Positions 7,198-17,220 of a stretch of 50,877 nt of DNA are shown piece after piece. The DNA comes from Cytophagaceae bacterium (lineage in GTDB: Bacteria; Bacteroidota; Bacteroidia; Cytophagales; Cytophagaceae). The notes under the pieces were generated by a model. That model did not search any database. It was not told the origin of the DNA and worked only from the letters and a program-made list of their open reading frames with translations. The DNA is taken from positions 1 through 50,877 of the forward strand of contig JALONM010000020.1 in assembly GCA_025454925.1 (NCBI GenBank), written 5' to 3'. Position 1 is the first letter of the stretch. Every line of letters begins with the position of its first letter. Position numbers and translations under genes: made by a program.

Positions 7198-8103
7198 TTA
7201 AATTCCGATCAACGCGGCACCTAATACTCCTGCCGAGTCGCCTAATTTATTTCGTACTATAGGAGTTTTCAATTCATCGTTAAACACATAATCGCGTACT
7301 TTATTAACGCCGACTACATAAAGTTCTTCGATGTTTGAAAGCCCTCCGCCAATGACAATAATGTCCGGATCAAGAATATCGATGAGGTTGGAAAATGCTT
7401 TTCCGAAATAAGCAAAGAAATCGGACATCAGCAGTTTGCACTTATCGTCACCGCTTCGATAGCGCTTGATGATTTCGCGCATAGGAATGCGTTCGCCGTG
7501 AAGTTCGAAGTATTTCTCTTCCACCCCTCTTCCGGAAATAAAAGTTTCTATACATCCGATTTTACCACAAACGGGACAGCGCTGGCCAATTGAATTGATT
7601 ATGGAATGCCCCCATTCGCCGGCAATTTGTTGCAAACCTGAAATCAACTTACCATTCATTACGAGGCCCCCGCCTACACCAGTTCCAATGATGGCCCCGA
7701 ACACCAACTTCTTTCCCTTTCCCGCTCCCATATTGGCTTCGGCCATGGCAAAACAATTGGAATCGTTTTGACGTGCGATTTTTCGGTTCATCAACTTTTC
7801 CAAATCCTGCACAAAAGGTCTACCGTTCATGCAGGTGATGTTGGCGTTTTTTATAAGGTTCGTTTTTCTGGAGACAGCTCCGGGAGTGCCTATGCCGAAG
7901 GTATGTTGAAAGTTGTCAACCTTATCAACCATTTCCTGGTATAAACTAAAAATATCGTTCAGGATAATTTCATAACCACCTTCCTGGTTGGTAGGAATTC
8001 GTTTTCTGAAAATTTCCTGGTTTTCATTATCCAGAATTACCGCTTCTGTCTTGGTTCCGCCGAGGTCAACGCCGAATTTGAAAATTTTCTTTTTAGGTCT
8101 CAA
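7198..8103 (-). CDS. ROK-family sugar kinase
   Basis: A 301-residue ROK-fold kinase. N-terminal phosphate loop GVDLGGTKTEAVI (D13, G15, G16, T17); catalytic aspartate D114 in ARQNDSN; adenosine-side loop IIGTGVGGG (139-146); and the structural zinc motif H166 with C176, C179 and C184 (CPVCGKIGC). E187 in ETFISGRG completes the family signature. Sugar specificity is not readable: fructokinase, glucokinase or N-acetylhexosamine kinase are all possible. There is no DNA-binding domain, so it is a kinase and not a ROK repressor. It starts 5 bp after the stop of the TPR gene upstream, implying cotranscription. Cytoplasmic. Confidence 0.9.
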   Translation of the reverse strand: MRPKKKIFKFGVDLGGTKTEAVILDNENQEIFRKRIPTNQEGGYEIILNDIFSLYQEMVDKVDNFQHTFGIGTPGAVSRKTNLIKNANITCMNGRPFVQDLEKLMNRKIARQNDSNCFAMAEANMGAGKGKKLVFGAIIGTGVGGGLVMNGKLISGLQQIAGEWGHSIINSIGQRCPVCGKIGCIETFISGRGVEEKYFELHGERIPMREIIKRYRSGDDKCKLLMSDFFAYFGKAFSNLIDILDPDIIVIGGGLSNIEELYVVGVNKVRDYVFNDELKTPIVRNKLGDSAGVLGAALIGI

Positions 8104-8108
8104 GGTAC

Positions 8109-9173
8109 TTATTGGTAAGATTCAAGTTTTTTAATTAGATCTTCTGCTGCTTCCTTCTCCTCATCGCTTCCTAACGTCCTGGCCTTTCTGGCATATTCAA
8201 GGGCTTTGCTAAACATTTGTTTATAACCAGCATCATTTTTCTTAATCATTTCATTGCCTTTGTCTACGTATACGAGTGCTGAATTATAATTGGCTATAAA
8301 ATGATACGGTTCCAATGCAATTACTTTCTGGTAATATATCAGTTCTTGTTCCTGGTTCTTGTTTTCCTTATGGAGCAAAGCCTGCCAGAAAACATAATCG
8401 ACCGAAAAGGGACTTGTTTTTATCTTTTCCTGAAGCCAGGTTTGGGCCTCATCTGTTTTTTTCAATCCCATCCATGACAAAAACTGTCCGTATTGAAAAT
8501 CTTTATCTTTGGGGTAATACGACATTCCGGCCTGACTCACATTCAAGGCACTGTTGTATTCTTTTTCAGATAAATGATAATTCAATAACCGCGCTAAGGC
8601 CAGGTAATGATTTGGTACTATTGAACGTATAGAATCTAAATTTCGTTTTTGCTCAATTTTATCACCGCTGGCAAAAGCGGCACCATAGGCATAGGTGTAA
8701 GCAGTAGTATCACGCGGTTTGATGCGTTGAGCGGCGGCAAACAACGATAAAGCTTGTTGCATTTTTCCCACCTGATACTGGGAGGCCCCCCGATTGATAA
8801 TTTCTACGTAATTTTGAGAAAGTCTTTCCTGGCTCATTTTGCGGTATTCTCCATTGGGAGCATCCAGGGAAACCGCCTTTTGAAAAAATTCAGTACTCTC
8901 TAATAGGGCATCCTGCACTTGTGTTTTGGCAGGTGAATTTTCTGAAATATAAATATCCTGATAAATCAGGCCCTTGTAATACCATGTTTTTGCCAGACCT
9001 TTTGTTTTCTCATGCTCCGAGGCTTTATTGATTTCCACCAAGGCTTTTTCCAGATCTCCTTCGCGTTGCAAAAGAATGGCGTTGGTAAGCACCCCGTTCT
9101 GACCATAAATACTTGTCATTAACACAAGCATAAAGCCTGCTTGTACCACTCGTTTAAAAAAGTCTATCTTCAT
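8109..9173 (-). CDS. Secreted tetratricopeptide-repeat protein
   Basis: 354 residues. An N-terminal signal peptide (about 1-25, ending SIYGQ) sends it to the periplasm or beyond. The remainder is a solenoid of degenerate TPR helices, with clear units such as YQVGKMQQALSLFAAAQRIKP and WYYKGLIYQD, and a repeat of alanine and tyrosine at TPR positions throughout. No catalytic motif was seen, so its role is probably as a protein-binding scaffold. It is the first gene of a two-gene unit with the ROK kinase 5 bp downstream. The pairing of an exported TPR protein with a cytoplasmic sugar kinase gives no clear functional link. Confidence 0.85.
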   Translation of the reverse strand: MKIDFFKRVVQAGFMLVLMTSIYGQNGVLTNAILLQREGDLEKALVEINKASEHEKTKGLAKTWYYKGLIYQDIYISENSPAKTQVQDALLESTEFFQKAVSLDAPNGEYRKMSQERLSQNYVEIINRGASQYQVGKMQQALSLFAAAQRIKPRDTTAYTYAYGAAFASGDKIEQKRNLDSIRSIVPNHYLALARLLNYHLSEKEYNSALNVSQAGMSYYPKDKDFQYGQFLSWMGLKKTDEAQTWLQEKIKTSPFSVDYVFWQALLHKENKNQEQELIYYQKVIALEPYHFIANYNSALVYVDKGNEMIKKNDAGYKQMFSKALEYARKARTLGSDEEKEAAEDLIKKLESYQ

Positions 9174-9489
9174 AAAATCCCGTAAATGAATCTAAACTGG
9201 AAGGTACAAATATTGTCATTAATTAAAGCATTCCATAATTTATTTTTTGGATTAAAGGCAGAAGAATCCCGTTTTCTAACGGATTAAACAAGGTATAGTT
9301 CAACTCTTCGTTGGGTAAAAAAAGTTTCGCCCCTGGAGTACCATCAAAGGTAACTAATCACCCGATCCACCAAACCGGATCGACAAGGTCCCTAACATAA
9401 GGACGTAAGAATCAAGGAAAGACTTAGGGAACATTGAGGGATCTACTCTGAACCCTTAGTAATGTCTGGATTGGACATACAATGGTTTT
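9174..9489. other. Intergenic region with a 44-codon open fragment
   Basis: Between the parE terminator and the TPR gene I see no full gene. On the minus strand an uninterrupted reading stretch from 9357 to the stop at 9225-9223 reads like protein (FDGTPGAKLFLPNEEL, then NPLENGILLPLIQK). It has no start codon and a TGA directly before it. It could be a gene remnant or chance. Short inverted pairs (CGATCC/GGATCG, TCCCTAA/TTAGGGA) occur at about 9360-9435. Confidence 0.3.
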
Positions 9490-9497
9490 GCCGAAAA

Positions 9498-9540
9498 CAG
9501 AATCGCCATCCTCCCCAACAATGGAAGAATGGCGATTCTG
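9498..9540 (-). terminator. Intrinsic terminator of parE
   Basis: CAGAATCGCCAT (9498-9509) and ATGGCGATTCTG (9529-9540) form a perfect 12-bp stem with a 19-base loop, about 20 bp past the parE stop. On the minus strand the stem is followed directly by TTTT. Confidence 0.75.
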
Positions 9541-9559
9541 GTTCCAAGATGAAAGCCGC

Positions 9560-11458
9560 TTATAAGGCTTCCATCATCTCATTTTCTGCTTGCTTTTTCA
9601 ATTCCAACAAGGGATCTTTTTCAATACGCAGGTTATCAATAATGAATTGCTGACGTTCCTGGGTATTTTTGCCCATATAATAATTCAATATTTTAGAAAT
9701 GGATGTATCGTTTTGAAGAATTACCGGTTGCAATTTTATATTTTCACCGATAAACATTCCGAATTCATCCGGAGATATTTCACCCAATCCCTTAAAGCGT
9801 GTGATCTCAGGCTTGGCACCCAATTTTTCAATAGCTTTTTGTTTGGCTTCTTCCGAATAGCAATAAATAGTTTCCTTTTTGTTCCTCACTCTGAATAATG
9901 GTGTTTCCAAAATATACACATGTCCATTCCTTACCAGGTCAGGGAAAAACTGCAGAAAGAATGTAAGCATAAGCAAGCGTATGTGCATTCCGTCTACGTC
10001 GGCATCGGTGGCAATTACTACCTTGTTATAACGCAAACTATCCAGTCCGTCTTCAATATTTAAAGCATGTTGCAGAAGATTAAATTCCTCATTCTCATAC
10101 ACGATTTTTTTAGTAAGTCCGAAACAGTTTAAGGGTTTTCCCCGCAAGCTAAAAACAGCTTGGGTTTCTACATCTCTGGATTTGGTAATGCTACCACTTG
10201 CCGAGTCCCCTTCGGTGATGAACAGTGTTGTTTCGAATTTTTTCTCGTTTTTACCTTCATCCAAGTGGAATTTGCAATCACGAAGTTTTTTATTGTGCAG
10301 GTTGGCTTTTTTAGCTCTTTCGTTAGCTAGCTTTTTAATGCCTGCAATATCTTTGCGTTCTCTTTCCGATTGAAGAATTCTTTTATTAAGTGCGTCTGCT
10401 ACCGATGGATTTTTATGAAGGTAATTATCCAATTCCTTTTTTACGAAATCGTTTACGAAATTTCGCACAGTAGGTCCATCGTGGGCAATATTGATAGATC
10501 CTAGTTTTGTTTTTGTCTGCGACTCGAATACCGGCTCTTGCACACGAATGGCTACAGCCGCTACAATAGAAGCTCGGATATCTGCGGCATCAAATTCTTT
10601 CTTATAAAATTCACGCACGGTTTTTACAACCGCTTCGCGGAATGCAGCCAGGTGCGTTCCTCCTTGCGTGGTATTCTGACCGTTCACGAAAGAATAATAT
10701 TCTTCTCCGTATTGATTGCCATGAGTCATGGCCAGTTCAATGTCGTTGCCCTTCAGATGTATGATCGGATATCGGGCGTTTTCCTGATCAATTTTATGGC
10801 TCAATAAGTCTAGTAATCCTTTTTCAGAATAATAGCGTTTACCATTAAAGTTGATGGTTAGTCCGGCATTCAGGTAAGTATAATTCTGAATGAGTTCATT
10901 GCAAAACTCGGGAATAAAGCGAAAGTTTCGGAATACCGTATTGTCCGGAAGAAAACCGATATACGTTCCGTTTTTTTCATCACTGGAAGCTTCCTTATGG
11001 TCTTTTACCAAAATCCCCTTTTCAAATTCGGCTACTTTGGTTCTTCCATCGCGGATGGATTGTACTCTGAAATAGCTGGATAAGGCATTTACCGCTTTCG
11101 TACCTACCCCATTCAATCCCACCGATTTTTGGAATGCACCTGAATCGTATTTACCACCCGTATTTATCTTCGAAACGCAATCAATTACTTTGCCTAGAGG
11201 TATTCCACGACCATAATCACGTACTTCCACCTTCTGCTCATCCACGACAATATCGATCTGCTTGCCATGCCCCATCATGTGTTCATCGATGGAGTTATCG
11301 ACGATTTCTTTAACCAGAATATAAATACCATCGTCTGCAGCAGAGCCGTCTCCCAGCTTACCAATGTACATACCCGGTCTCAATCGAATATGTTCTCTCC
11401 AATCAAGTGACTTGATGCTGTCTTCGGTATACTCTACTTTTTTCGTTTTATCAGACAT
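9560..11458 (-). CDS. parE: DNA topoisomerase IV subunit B
   Basis: ATPase and TOPRIM subunit of a type IIA topoisomerase that decatenates daughter chromosomes with ParC (not in this window). 632 residues. GHKL ATPase: E51 and N55 in [14 protein letters not shown] at 83-87, GLNGVGTKA at 114-122, and the transducer QTKTKLG at 314-320. [14 protein letters not shown] beginning at E416, and D485/D487/D489 in [12 protein letters not shown]. The length, lack of the GyrB insertion, and the SAS variant of the EGDSAGGS motif favour ParE over GyrB. The ATG at 11458 is well placed. It ends in a strong hairpin terminator. Confidence 0.92.
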   Translation of the reverse strand: MSDKTKKVEYTEDSIKSLDWREHIRLRPGMYIGKLGDGSAADDGIYILVKEIVDNSIDEHMMGHGKQIDIVVDEQKVEVRDYGRGIPLGKVIDCVSKINTGGKYDSGAFQKSVGLNGVGTKAVNALSSYFRVQSIRDGRTKVAEFEKGILVKDHKEASSDEKNGTYIGFLPDNTVFRNFRFIPEFCNELIQNYTYLNAGLTINFNGKRYYSEKGLLDLLSHKIDQENARYPIIHLKGNDIELAMTHGNQYGEEYYSFVNGQNTTQGGTHLAAFREAVVKTVREFYKKEFDAADIRASIVAAVAIRVQEPVFESQTKTKLGSINIAHDGPTVRNFVNDFVKKELDNYLHKNPSVADALNKRILQSERERKDIAGIKKLANERAKKANLHNKKLRDCKFHLDEGKNEKKFETTLFITEGDSASGSITKSRDVETQAVFSLRGKPLNCFGLTKKIVYENEEFNLLQHALNIEDGLDSLRYNKVVIATDADVDGMHIRLLMLTFFLQFFPDLVRNGHVYILETPLFRVRNKKETIYCYSEEAKQKAIEKLGAKPEITRFKGLGEISPDEFGMFIGENIKLQPVILQNDTSISKILNYYMGKNTQERQQFIIDNLRIEKDPLLELKKQAENEMMEAL

Positions 11459-11585
11459 ACTAGTGTGACATTAAATAGTACCGAATATAGTAAAAACTTG
11501 AAAAGTAAGTTTTTTGATTTATCCACAGACCTGTTGGACTCTTAAATACCTCACAGACCCCAGTATTTGGGCAAGAATCCAGACT

Positions 11586-13178
11586 TCAATGAAATTTAAA
11601 ATATAAGAAATTGATAATTAAAAATAATAGTGCTGAAGCGCCGTAGAGCATGACCCGGTATTTTTTTTCCTGTTTTCCACTATTCTTAAACGAGGGAAAG
11701 GAGAACAAAAGATCTTCACTGGGTTGATTGCCGGCAGCGGGATAAGCAAGACTTACCAACAGCATCAAGAGACCTGAAAATAAAAATGAAAGTATGCAAA
11801 AATCAAAAAAATTAAACCGTGCAATGGAAACCCACCAACTTTCGTTGGCAAAAAATTGCTGCGCATTTAAAAAGGTAATGATAAATTTGGCAAGCCCCAC
11901 CAGAAGTCCGGTTACCAAAGCCACCATGGCGCCCTTTGCGTTGGCTCTTTTCCAGAAAATACCTGCCAGATAAATTACAGCGAAAGGTGGAGTAAAATAT
12001 GAGAATACTGAACTGATGAATACAAAGATCAATTCATGAAAATATTGAATCAATACCACCCATACCATCGATAAAATTACTACCACAATAAGAGCAATTT
12101 TACCAATGCTGATCAGCATGAATTCATTGGCAGCTGGAAATTTTTTCTTGTAAAAAGCAAAAGTAAAAAGTGTGGTACAGGTATTAAAACTTGCCGATAA
12201 GGAAACCATGGAAGTGGCCAGCAATCCTATCAGTACAAAGGCCAAAGCCGTTTCGGGAACATACGATTGTATTAGATTCGGAAAAAGCATTTCGGAATTA
12301 TCCGCTTGGCATAACTGATAGGCCCAAATTCCAGGCAAGATGGCAAAGGGAAATACCAAGAGTTTTAGGTAACCATGTAGTAAAGCGCTTGCCTGAAATT
12401 CAAGTGCAGATTTGGTGCTCATATACATCTGCACCAACTCCTGATTGACACAATGGTACCAGATGCCAATAATTGGCATGGCCAGCACGATATGATACCA
12501 TGCAAAATTACTACCTTCTTTGAATCCTAATAATTTGAAATAATTGTCGGGGTATGGTTTGGTAGGTTGCAAGGATAATTCTTTCCATAAATAAAAAACG
12601 AAAATACTCATGCCCAGCAAAAACAAGCAGCCCAAAAAGAATCCCATTCGAATATTTGTCTTCTGTCCCCCAATCAATGAGTACACTCCACAGAAAATGG
12701 CCAAAACAAGACTGGTGGTGTATACATCCAATGGAATAAAATACCTTAGCATGATGGAAACACTGATCAAGATAACAGAGATCCGGGTAAGTACATTCAT
12801 CAGCAATAACAAAGCTGCGGTAATTTTGGCGATGATGTGGTTGTAACGCAATTCCATGTATTCAGAAGTAGTGGAAATATTGGTTCTTGCGTAAATACTG
12901 CTGAAGAAAAATGACATGATGATGCAGCACACAATACCAGTCAGTTCAAAATTAAAAGCCAACAGTCCATCACGATAGGCCCAAGGACCGATATCGATAA
13001 AGGTTGGTATTGAAAAATTGGTTACAAAGGCCACAAAGCCCGCCATCCACCAGGCGCTTTGCTTGCGAGCCAAAAAGTATTCGGGCAAGGAAATTTTCCC
13101 CTGTGAAAAATACATGGCCAGAGTAAATGCCAACAACAGAAAGAGGCAAATTATAACGATGTTGAGTGTTGATATCAT
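11586..13178 (-). CDS. Sodium:solute symporter (SSS family), paralogue 2
   Basis: An inner-membrane transporter of the SSS/LeuT-fold family, about 530 residues with 13-15 hydrophobic segments. It has the family segments PTFIDIGPWAYRDGL, LAMPIIGIWYHCVNQELVQ and GIFWKRANAKGAM. I start at the ATG at 13178 and not the TTG at 13187. The immediately preceding gene, ending 39 bp upstream, is a clear paralogue sharing long blocks with it, so this is a tandem duplication. The family carries sugars, amino acids, myo-inositol or sialic acid with sodium. The SGLT-like length and segments suggest a sugar, but no catabolic gene lies nearby to fix the substrate. Confidence 0.88.
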   Translation of the reverse strand: MISTLNIVIICLFLLLAFTLAMYFSQGKISLPEYFLARKQSAWWMAGFVAFVTNFSIPTFIDIGPWAYRDGLLAFNFELTGIVCCIIMSFFFSSIYARTNISTTSEYMELRYNHIIAKITAALLLLMNVLTRISVILISVSIMLRYFIPLDVYTTSLVLAIFCGVYSLIGGQKTNIRMGFFLGCLFLLGMSIFVFYLWKELSLQPTKPYPDNYFKLLGFKEGSNFAWYHIVLAMPIIGIWYHCVNQELVQMYMSTKSALEFQASALLHGYLKLLVFPFAILPGIWAYQLCQADNSEMLFPNLIQSYVPETALAFVLIGLLATSMVSLSASFNTCTTLFTFAFYKKKFPAANEFMLISIGKIALIVVVILSMVWVVLIQYFHELIFVFISSVFSYFTPPFAVIYLAGIFWKRANAKGAMVALVTGLLVGLAKFIITFLNAQQFFANESWWVSIARFNFFDFCILSFLFSGLLMLLVSLAYPAAGNQPSEDLLFSFPSFKNSGKQEKKYRVMLYGASALLFLIINFLYFKFH

Positions 13179-13217
13179 AATGACCAAGCATTAGAAATGC
13201 GCTTGAAGAAAAATAGT

Positions 13218-14807
13218 TTAACCATACATCAGATAAATACAATTGATGATAAAAAACAGCATCAACGCAGCACCATAAATCCTCTTCTGAAAGCTTCGTT
13301 CATAAGCATTCAGCAATTTTAGATCTGGAATTTTGTATAATAATTTTTCGATACCTGGCTTTTCATCAGGTGTACTAATAAGGCTTATCCCAACAATGGT
13401 AATTGTATTGATAATAAAAAGCACAATGCAGAAATTGAAGAAATTATACTCAGCGATATACCTTACGGTGGGATTTGTAAAAGGAATTCCAGTATGAATG
13501 AAGTTTAGTAAAAATTTTAAAAATCCGATAGTCACGCCAGAAACCATGGTATACATAGCTCCTTTGGAATTGGCTCTTTTCCAAAAAATGCCCGCCAGGT
13601 AAATCACCGCAAAAGGAGATGTAAAATATGTTAATACCGAAGATACAAATTCAAAAATTCGATCATGAAACGATTGCAACAGCACGACCCAAACCATGGA
13701 TAGTATAACGATGACTATCAAGGCAATTTTTCCAATGCTGATCAGCACGAATTCATTGGCTTGAGGGTATTTCTTTTTGTATAAATTAAACGTAAACAAT
13801 GCAGAGCAGGCGTTGAAACTAGTTGAAATGCTGATCATGGAAACGGCAATAAATCCAACAATCACAATACCTAGGAGGTAGTCGGGCACTACACTATACA
13901 TCAACATAGAGATAACTGATTCCGAATTATCCAGAAAACAAATTTGAGAGGCCCACATGCACGGCAATATGACGAGCGGAAAAACTAACAATTTCAAATA
14001 ACCATGAAGTAATGCGCCCGCCTGAAAATGAAAAACATTTTTAGATGCCAGGTATTTTTGAACCAACTCCAGATTAACACAATGATACCAAACACCTACA
14101 ATAGGCATAGCAAAAACAATATGTGGCCAAGAAAAGCTGCCAAACTCCATAGGACGAAGTAAATTGAAATAATTATCAGGATAGTGTGTTTGTTGTACAT
14201 GCTGAAATTCTTCGTAAACAAAATACACCAAAATGCCTGTGCCAATCAGGAATATCCATCCCAGCCAAAAACCTAATTTAATATTGACATGTTGTCCTCC
14301 TACCAAGGAGTAGGTACCACAAAAAATACAAATAATCAGACTACTCGTGTAAATGTCAATACCCAACAGATAATCCAAGGTTAATGCAATTGTAATCAGC
14401 AACACCGAGATTCTGGTCACAATAAACATAAACAATTGAAGGATGGTGGTTAGAATGGCAATCTGACTGTTGTACCTCAATTCTACATATTCGGAAGTGG
14501 TGAAAATTTTATTGTCGTAATAAATTTTACTAAATGCGAGAGAGATCAGAATGCAACAAATGATGCCTGTCAGTTCAAAATTAAATGCAATAAGGCCATC
14601 GCGGTAAGCCCAGGCACCTATGTTAATGAATGTGGAGATAGAGGTATTGGCTACAAAAGCAACAAAACCGACGGTAAACCAACCAAACTGGTTTCGCGCA
14701 ATAAAATACTGGTCGAGGGTTGTTTTGCTTTTAGATAGATATAAAGCAACTCCAAAAGTTAAAACAAAGAACGAAACAATGACTACTAAATTCGTAAACC
14801 CCAACAT
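13218..14807 (-). CDS. Sodium:solute symporter (SSS family), paralogue 1
   Basis: 529 residues from the ATG at 14807. Same architecture as the following gene: an N-terminal hydrophobic helix, the segment STFINIGAWAYRDGLIAFNFELTG, FAMPIVGVWYHCVNLELVQ, and a shared block around KIALIVIVILSMVWVVLLQ, then GIFWKRANSKGAM. The two paralogues diverge mostly in loops and the last 60 residues, so the duplication is not recent but was kept. It is probably the first gene of a two-gene transcript, upstream of which are 220 bp shared with divergent thrS. Predicted sodium-driven uptake at the inner membrane; substrate unknown. Confidence 0.88.
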   Translation of the reverse strand: MLGFTNLVVIVSFFVLTFGVALYLSKSKTTLDQYFIARNQFGWFTVGFVAFVANTSISTFINIGAWAYRDGLIAFNFELTGIICCILISLAFSKIYYDNKIFTTSEYVELRYNSQIAILTTILQLFMFIVTRISVLLITIALTLDYLLGIDIYTSSLIICIFCGTYSLVGGQHVNIKLGFWLGWIFLIGTGILVYFVYEEFQHVQQTHYPDNYFNLLRPMEFGSFSWPHIVFAMPIVGVWYHCVNLELVQKYLASKNVFHFQAGALLHGYLKLLVFPLVILPCMWASQICFLDNSESVISMLMYSVVPDYLLGIVIVGFIAVSMISISTSFNACSALFTFNLYKKKYPQANEFVLISIGKIALIVIVILSMVWVVLLQSFHDRIFEFVSSVLTYFTSPFAVIYLAGIFWKRANSKGAMYTMVSGVTIGFLKFLLNFIHTGIPFTNPTVRYIAEYNFFNFCIVLFIINTITIVGISLISTPDEKPGIEKLLYKIPDLKLLNAYERSFQKRIYGAALMLFFIINCIYLMYG

Positions 14808-14977
14808 CCCGTGTGTAAAAATTGTGTACAGTCACATCAGCAATGAACAAAAAATTTAAAGTCCCCTGTCCTGCCTGATGGCGGCTTGGAGAGCCACAGC
14901 CAAATCCTTAGACTGACTTATCATTTCCAAGCATTTACTTATACTCGAAAGTAATGGCAAATGTTTCCTGTAGTATG

Positions 14978-15008
14978 TTGAATTTTGTTTCGGTATTTAA
15001 TAACTTTG
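14978..15008 (+). promoter_or_regulatory. Bacteroidota-type promoter of thrS
   Basis: TTG at 14978-14980 and TAACTTTG at 15001-15008, separated by 20 bases, fit the phylum's -33/-7 pattern (TTG and TAnnTTTG). Start of transcription would be near 15014, leaving a short leader before the ATG at 15031, too short for a T-box. Confidence 0.65.
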
Positions 15009-15030
15009 AGCCTCATTTATAAATAGTTAT

Positions 15031-16980
15031 ATGATCAAAATTACGTTCCCGGATGGCAAGGTGAGAGAGTACGCTGTAGGTACTACCGCTTTGCAGGTGG
15101 CGCAGAGCATCAGCGAAGGTCTTGCCCGCAATGTTTTATCGGCAAAAGTAAATGGTGAGGTTTGGGATGCCACACGTCCTATTCAAACCGATGCCAGTTT
15201 GCAATTATTGACCTGGGACGATCAGGAAGGAAAAACTACATTTTGGCATTCCTCTGCCCATTTGCTGGCGGAGGCGCTGGAAGCTTTATATCCGGGAGTG
15301 AAGTTCGGAATTGGACCCGCAGTAGAAACCGGATTTTACTACGACATTGACCTGGGCGAAGGTAAGGTGTTTTCTCAGGATGATTTTAAGTTGGTGGAAG
15401 ATAAGATGCTCGAACTAGCGCGTCAGAAAAATGAATACCAACGTAGTGAGGTCAGCAAAAAAGAGGCTATTGCTTATTTTGAGCAAAAGCAAGATCCTTA
15501 TAAGGTTGAATTGCTGCAAGACTTACAGGATGGTTCAATCACGTTTTACAAACAAGGTGCCTTTACGGATTTGTGTAAAGGTCCCCATATTCCCAACACC
15601 GGCTTTATTAAAGCAGCAAAGCTACTCAACGTAGCCGGTGCATATTGGCGAGGCAACGAAAAGAACAAAATGCTCACTCGTATTTATGCGGTTACATTCC
15701 CAAAACAAAAAGAACTGGAGGAATACCTGCATTTGCTGGAAGAGGCCAAAAAACGTGATCATCGTAAGTTAGGGAAAGAGCTCGAACTGTTCGCCTTTTC
15801 TGAAAAAGTAGGCATGGGACTTCCTCTCTGGCTTCCGAAAGGGGCCATGTTGCGCGATCGACTGGAAACGTTCCTGAAAAAGACGCAATTAAAATTAGGC
15901 TACTCACCAGTAGTGACTCCACATATTGGATCCAAACAATTGTATATCACTTCCGGTCACTGGGAAAAATACGGCAAAGATTCTTTTCAGCCTATACAAA
16001 CGCCTGAAGAGGATGAACTCTTTTTGCTCAAGCCAATGAACTGTCCTCACCACTGTGAGATCTATAAAACCAGACCCCGCTCCTACAAAGAGCTTCCGTT
16101 GCGTCTGGCAGAATTTGGAACCGTATACCGCTATGAGCAAAGTGGTGAGTTGCATGGATTAACCAGAGTGCGAGGCTTTACCCAAGACGACGCTCATATT
16201 TTCTGTCGCCCGGATCAGGTGAAAGAAGAATTTTGTAAAGTAATTGACTTGGTACTTTATGTTTTCAAGTCCCTAGGATTTGAAAACTTTACCGCCCAGA
16301 TCTCCCTGCGCGACCCCGAAAACAAAGAAAAATACATTGGTGCCGACGAGCTTTGGGAAAAAGCAGAAACGGCGATCAAAGAGGCCGCACTGGAAAAGGG
16401 ATTAAAGACGGTAACCGAATTGGGCGAAGCTGCATTTTACGGACCCAAACTTGACTTTATGGTGAAGGATGCCCTGGGAAGAAAATGGCAATTAGGAACC
16501 ATCCAGGTCGATTATCAATTGCCTAACCGCTTTGAATTGGAATATATAGGTTCGGATAATGACAAACACAGACCTGTAATGATCCACCGGGCTCCTTTCG
16601 GCTCCATGGAACGTTTCATTGCCGTTCTGACAGAACATTGTGCTGGTAATTATCCATTGTGGTTATCTCCTGACCAGATTGCCGTATTGCCCATTTCTGA
16701 AAAATTTGCTGATTACGCTCAACGAGTTTATCAGGAGCTTATGTCGCAGGACATCCGTGGTATTTACGATAACCGAGATGAGAAAATAGGTAGAAAAATT
16801 CGCGATGCGGAAGTAAAAAAGATTCCATACATGCTTATTGTAGGAGAAAAGGAAATGGAAGAGAAACGAGTTGCCGTGCGTAAGCACGGGAAAGGAGATT
16901 TGGGCTCCATGAGCTTGTCTGAATTCCAAAAGATATTCCAGGAAGAAATAGACAGCATGCTCCCTCCTATCCAACTTTAA
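15031..16980 (+). CDS. thrS: Threonyl-tRNA synthetase
   Basis: Charges tRNA-Thr with threonine. 649 residues, with all expected parts: a TGS domain (1-62), a tRNA-SAD editing domain (H73 and H77 in [12 protein letters not shown] and H in DLCKGPHIP) that removes mischarged serine, a class II catalytic core with the zinc ligand cysteine in [13 protein letters not shown], motif 2 ([20 protein letters not shown]) and motif 3 ([19 protein letters not shown]), and a C-terminal anticodon-binding domain with [21 protein letters not shown]. In many Bacteroidota thrS lies directly before infC-rpmI-rplT; here that cluster is about 18.8 kb away. An R2 repeat begins at the stop codon. Confidence 0.98.
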   Translation: MIKITFPDGKVREYAVGTTALQVAQSISEGLARNVLSAKVNGEVWDATRPIQTDASLQLLTWDDQEGKTTFWHSSAHLLAEALEALYPGVKFGIGPAVETGFYYDIDLGEGKVFSQDDFKLVEDKMLELARQKNEYQRSEVSKKEAIAYFEQKQDPYKVELLQDLQDGSITFYKQGAFTDLCKGPHIPNTGFIKAAKLLNVAGAYWRGNEKNKMLTRIYAVTFPKQKELEEYLHLLEEAKKRDHRKLGKELELFAFSEKVGMGLPLWLPKGAMLRDRLETFLKKTQLKLGYSPVVTPHIGSKQLYITSGHWEKYGKDSFQPIQTPEEDELFLLKPMNCPHHCEIYKTRPRSYKELPLRLAEFGTVYRYEQSGELHGLTRVRGFTQDDAHIFCRPDQVKEEFCKVIDLVLYVFKSLGFENFTAQISLRDPENKEKYIGADELWEKAETAIKEAALEKGLKTVTELGEAAFYGPKLDFMVKDALGRKWQLGTIQVDYQLPNRFELEYIGSDNDKHRPVMIHRAPFGSMERFIAVLTEHCAGNYPLWLSPDQIAVLPISEKFADYAQRVYQELMSQDIRGIYDNRDEKIGRKIRDAEVKKIPYMLIVGEKEMEEKRVAVRKHGKGDLGSMSLSEFQKIFQEEIDSMLPPIQL

Positions 16981-17162
16981 CCCTAATTTTTCAATAGAAA
17001 TTCTTCTATTGAAAAACGACTACTAAAATCAAGGGCTTCAGAAGGAATCGAATAAAAGAAATGATTTTCTAAGCCCATGATTTCTAAGTCGGGATTACCG
17101 GCCATGGATCTGCGATCCATGAGCTTTCTCCATAGTGCGCTTCGCTTCTATGGAGAAAAGCC
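16981..17162 (+). repeat. Dispersed repeat R2, full copy A
   Basis: About 180 bp, closely matching 47184-47378. It starts with a perfect 13-bp hairpin, TTTTTCAATAGAA (16987-16999) and its complement at 17004-17016, loop ATTC. A middle part (ATCAAGGGCTTCAG) follows, then the core TCGGGATTACCGGCCATGG with an 8-bp CATGGATC/GATCCATG hairpin, and a last stem TTTCTCCATAG (17125-17135) with CTATGGAGAAA (17148-17158). It lies between the convergent thrS and pseF genes. Confidence 0.9.
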
Positions 17163-17188
17163 GGTTGAATTACTTCCAACAGAAAACA

Positions 17189-17220
17189 TAAAAAAAGGAA
17201 ACCATGGTTTCCTTTTTTTA
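17189..17220. terminator. Bidirectional terminator between thrS and pseF
   Basis: A perfect 32-bp palindrome, TAAAAAAAGGAAACCA and its complement, giving GGAAAC-CATG-GTTTCC with an A-run before and a T-run after on either strand. It can stop both convergent transcripts. Its last three bases are the pseF stop codon (17218-17220). Confidence 0.85.

Noticed and set aside
16987-17016. Intrinsic terminator of thrS at the first R2 hairpin
   Set aside because: The stem is followed by CGAC and not a T-run; the palindrome at 17189-17220 is the better terminator.
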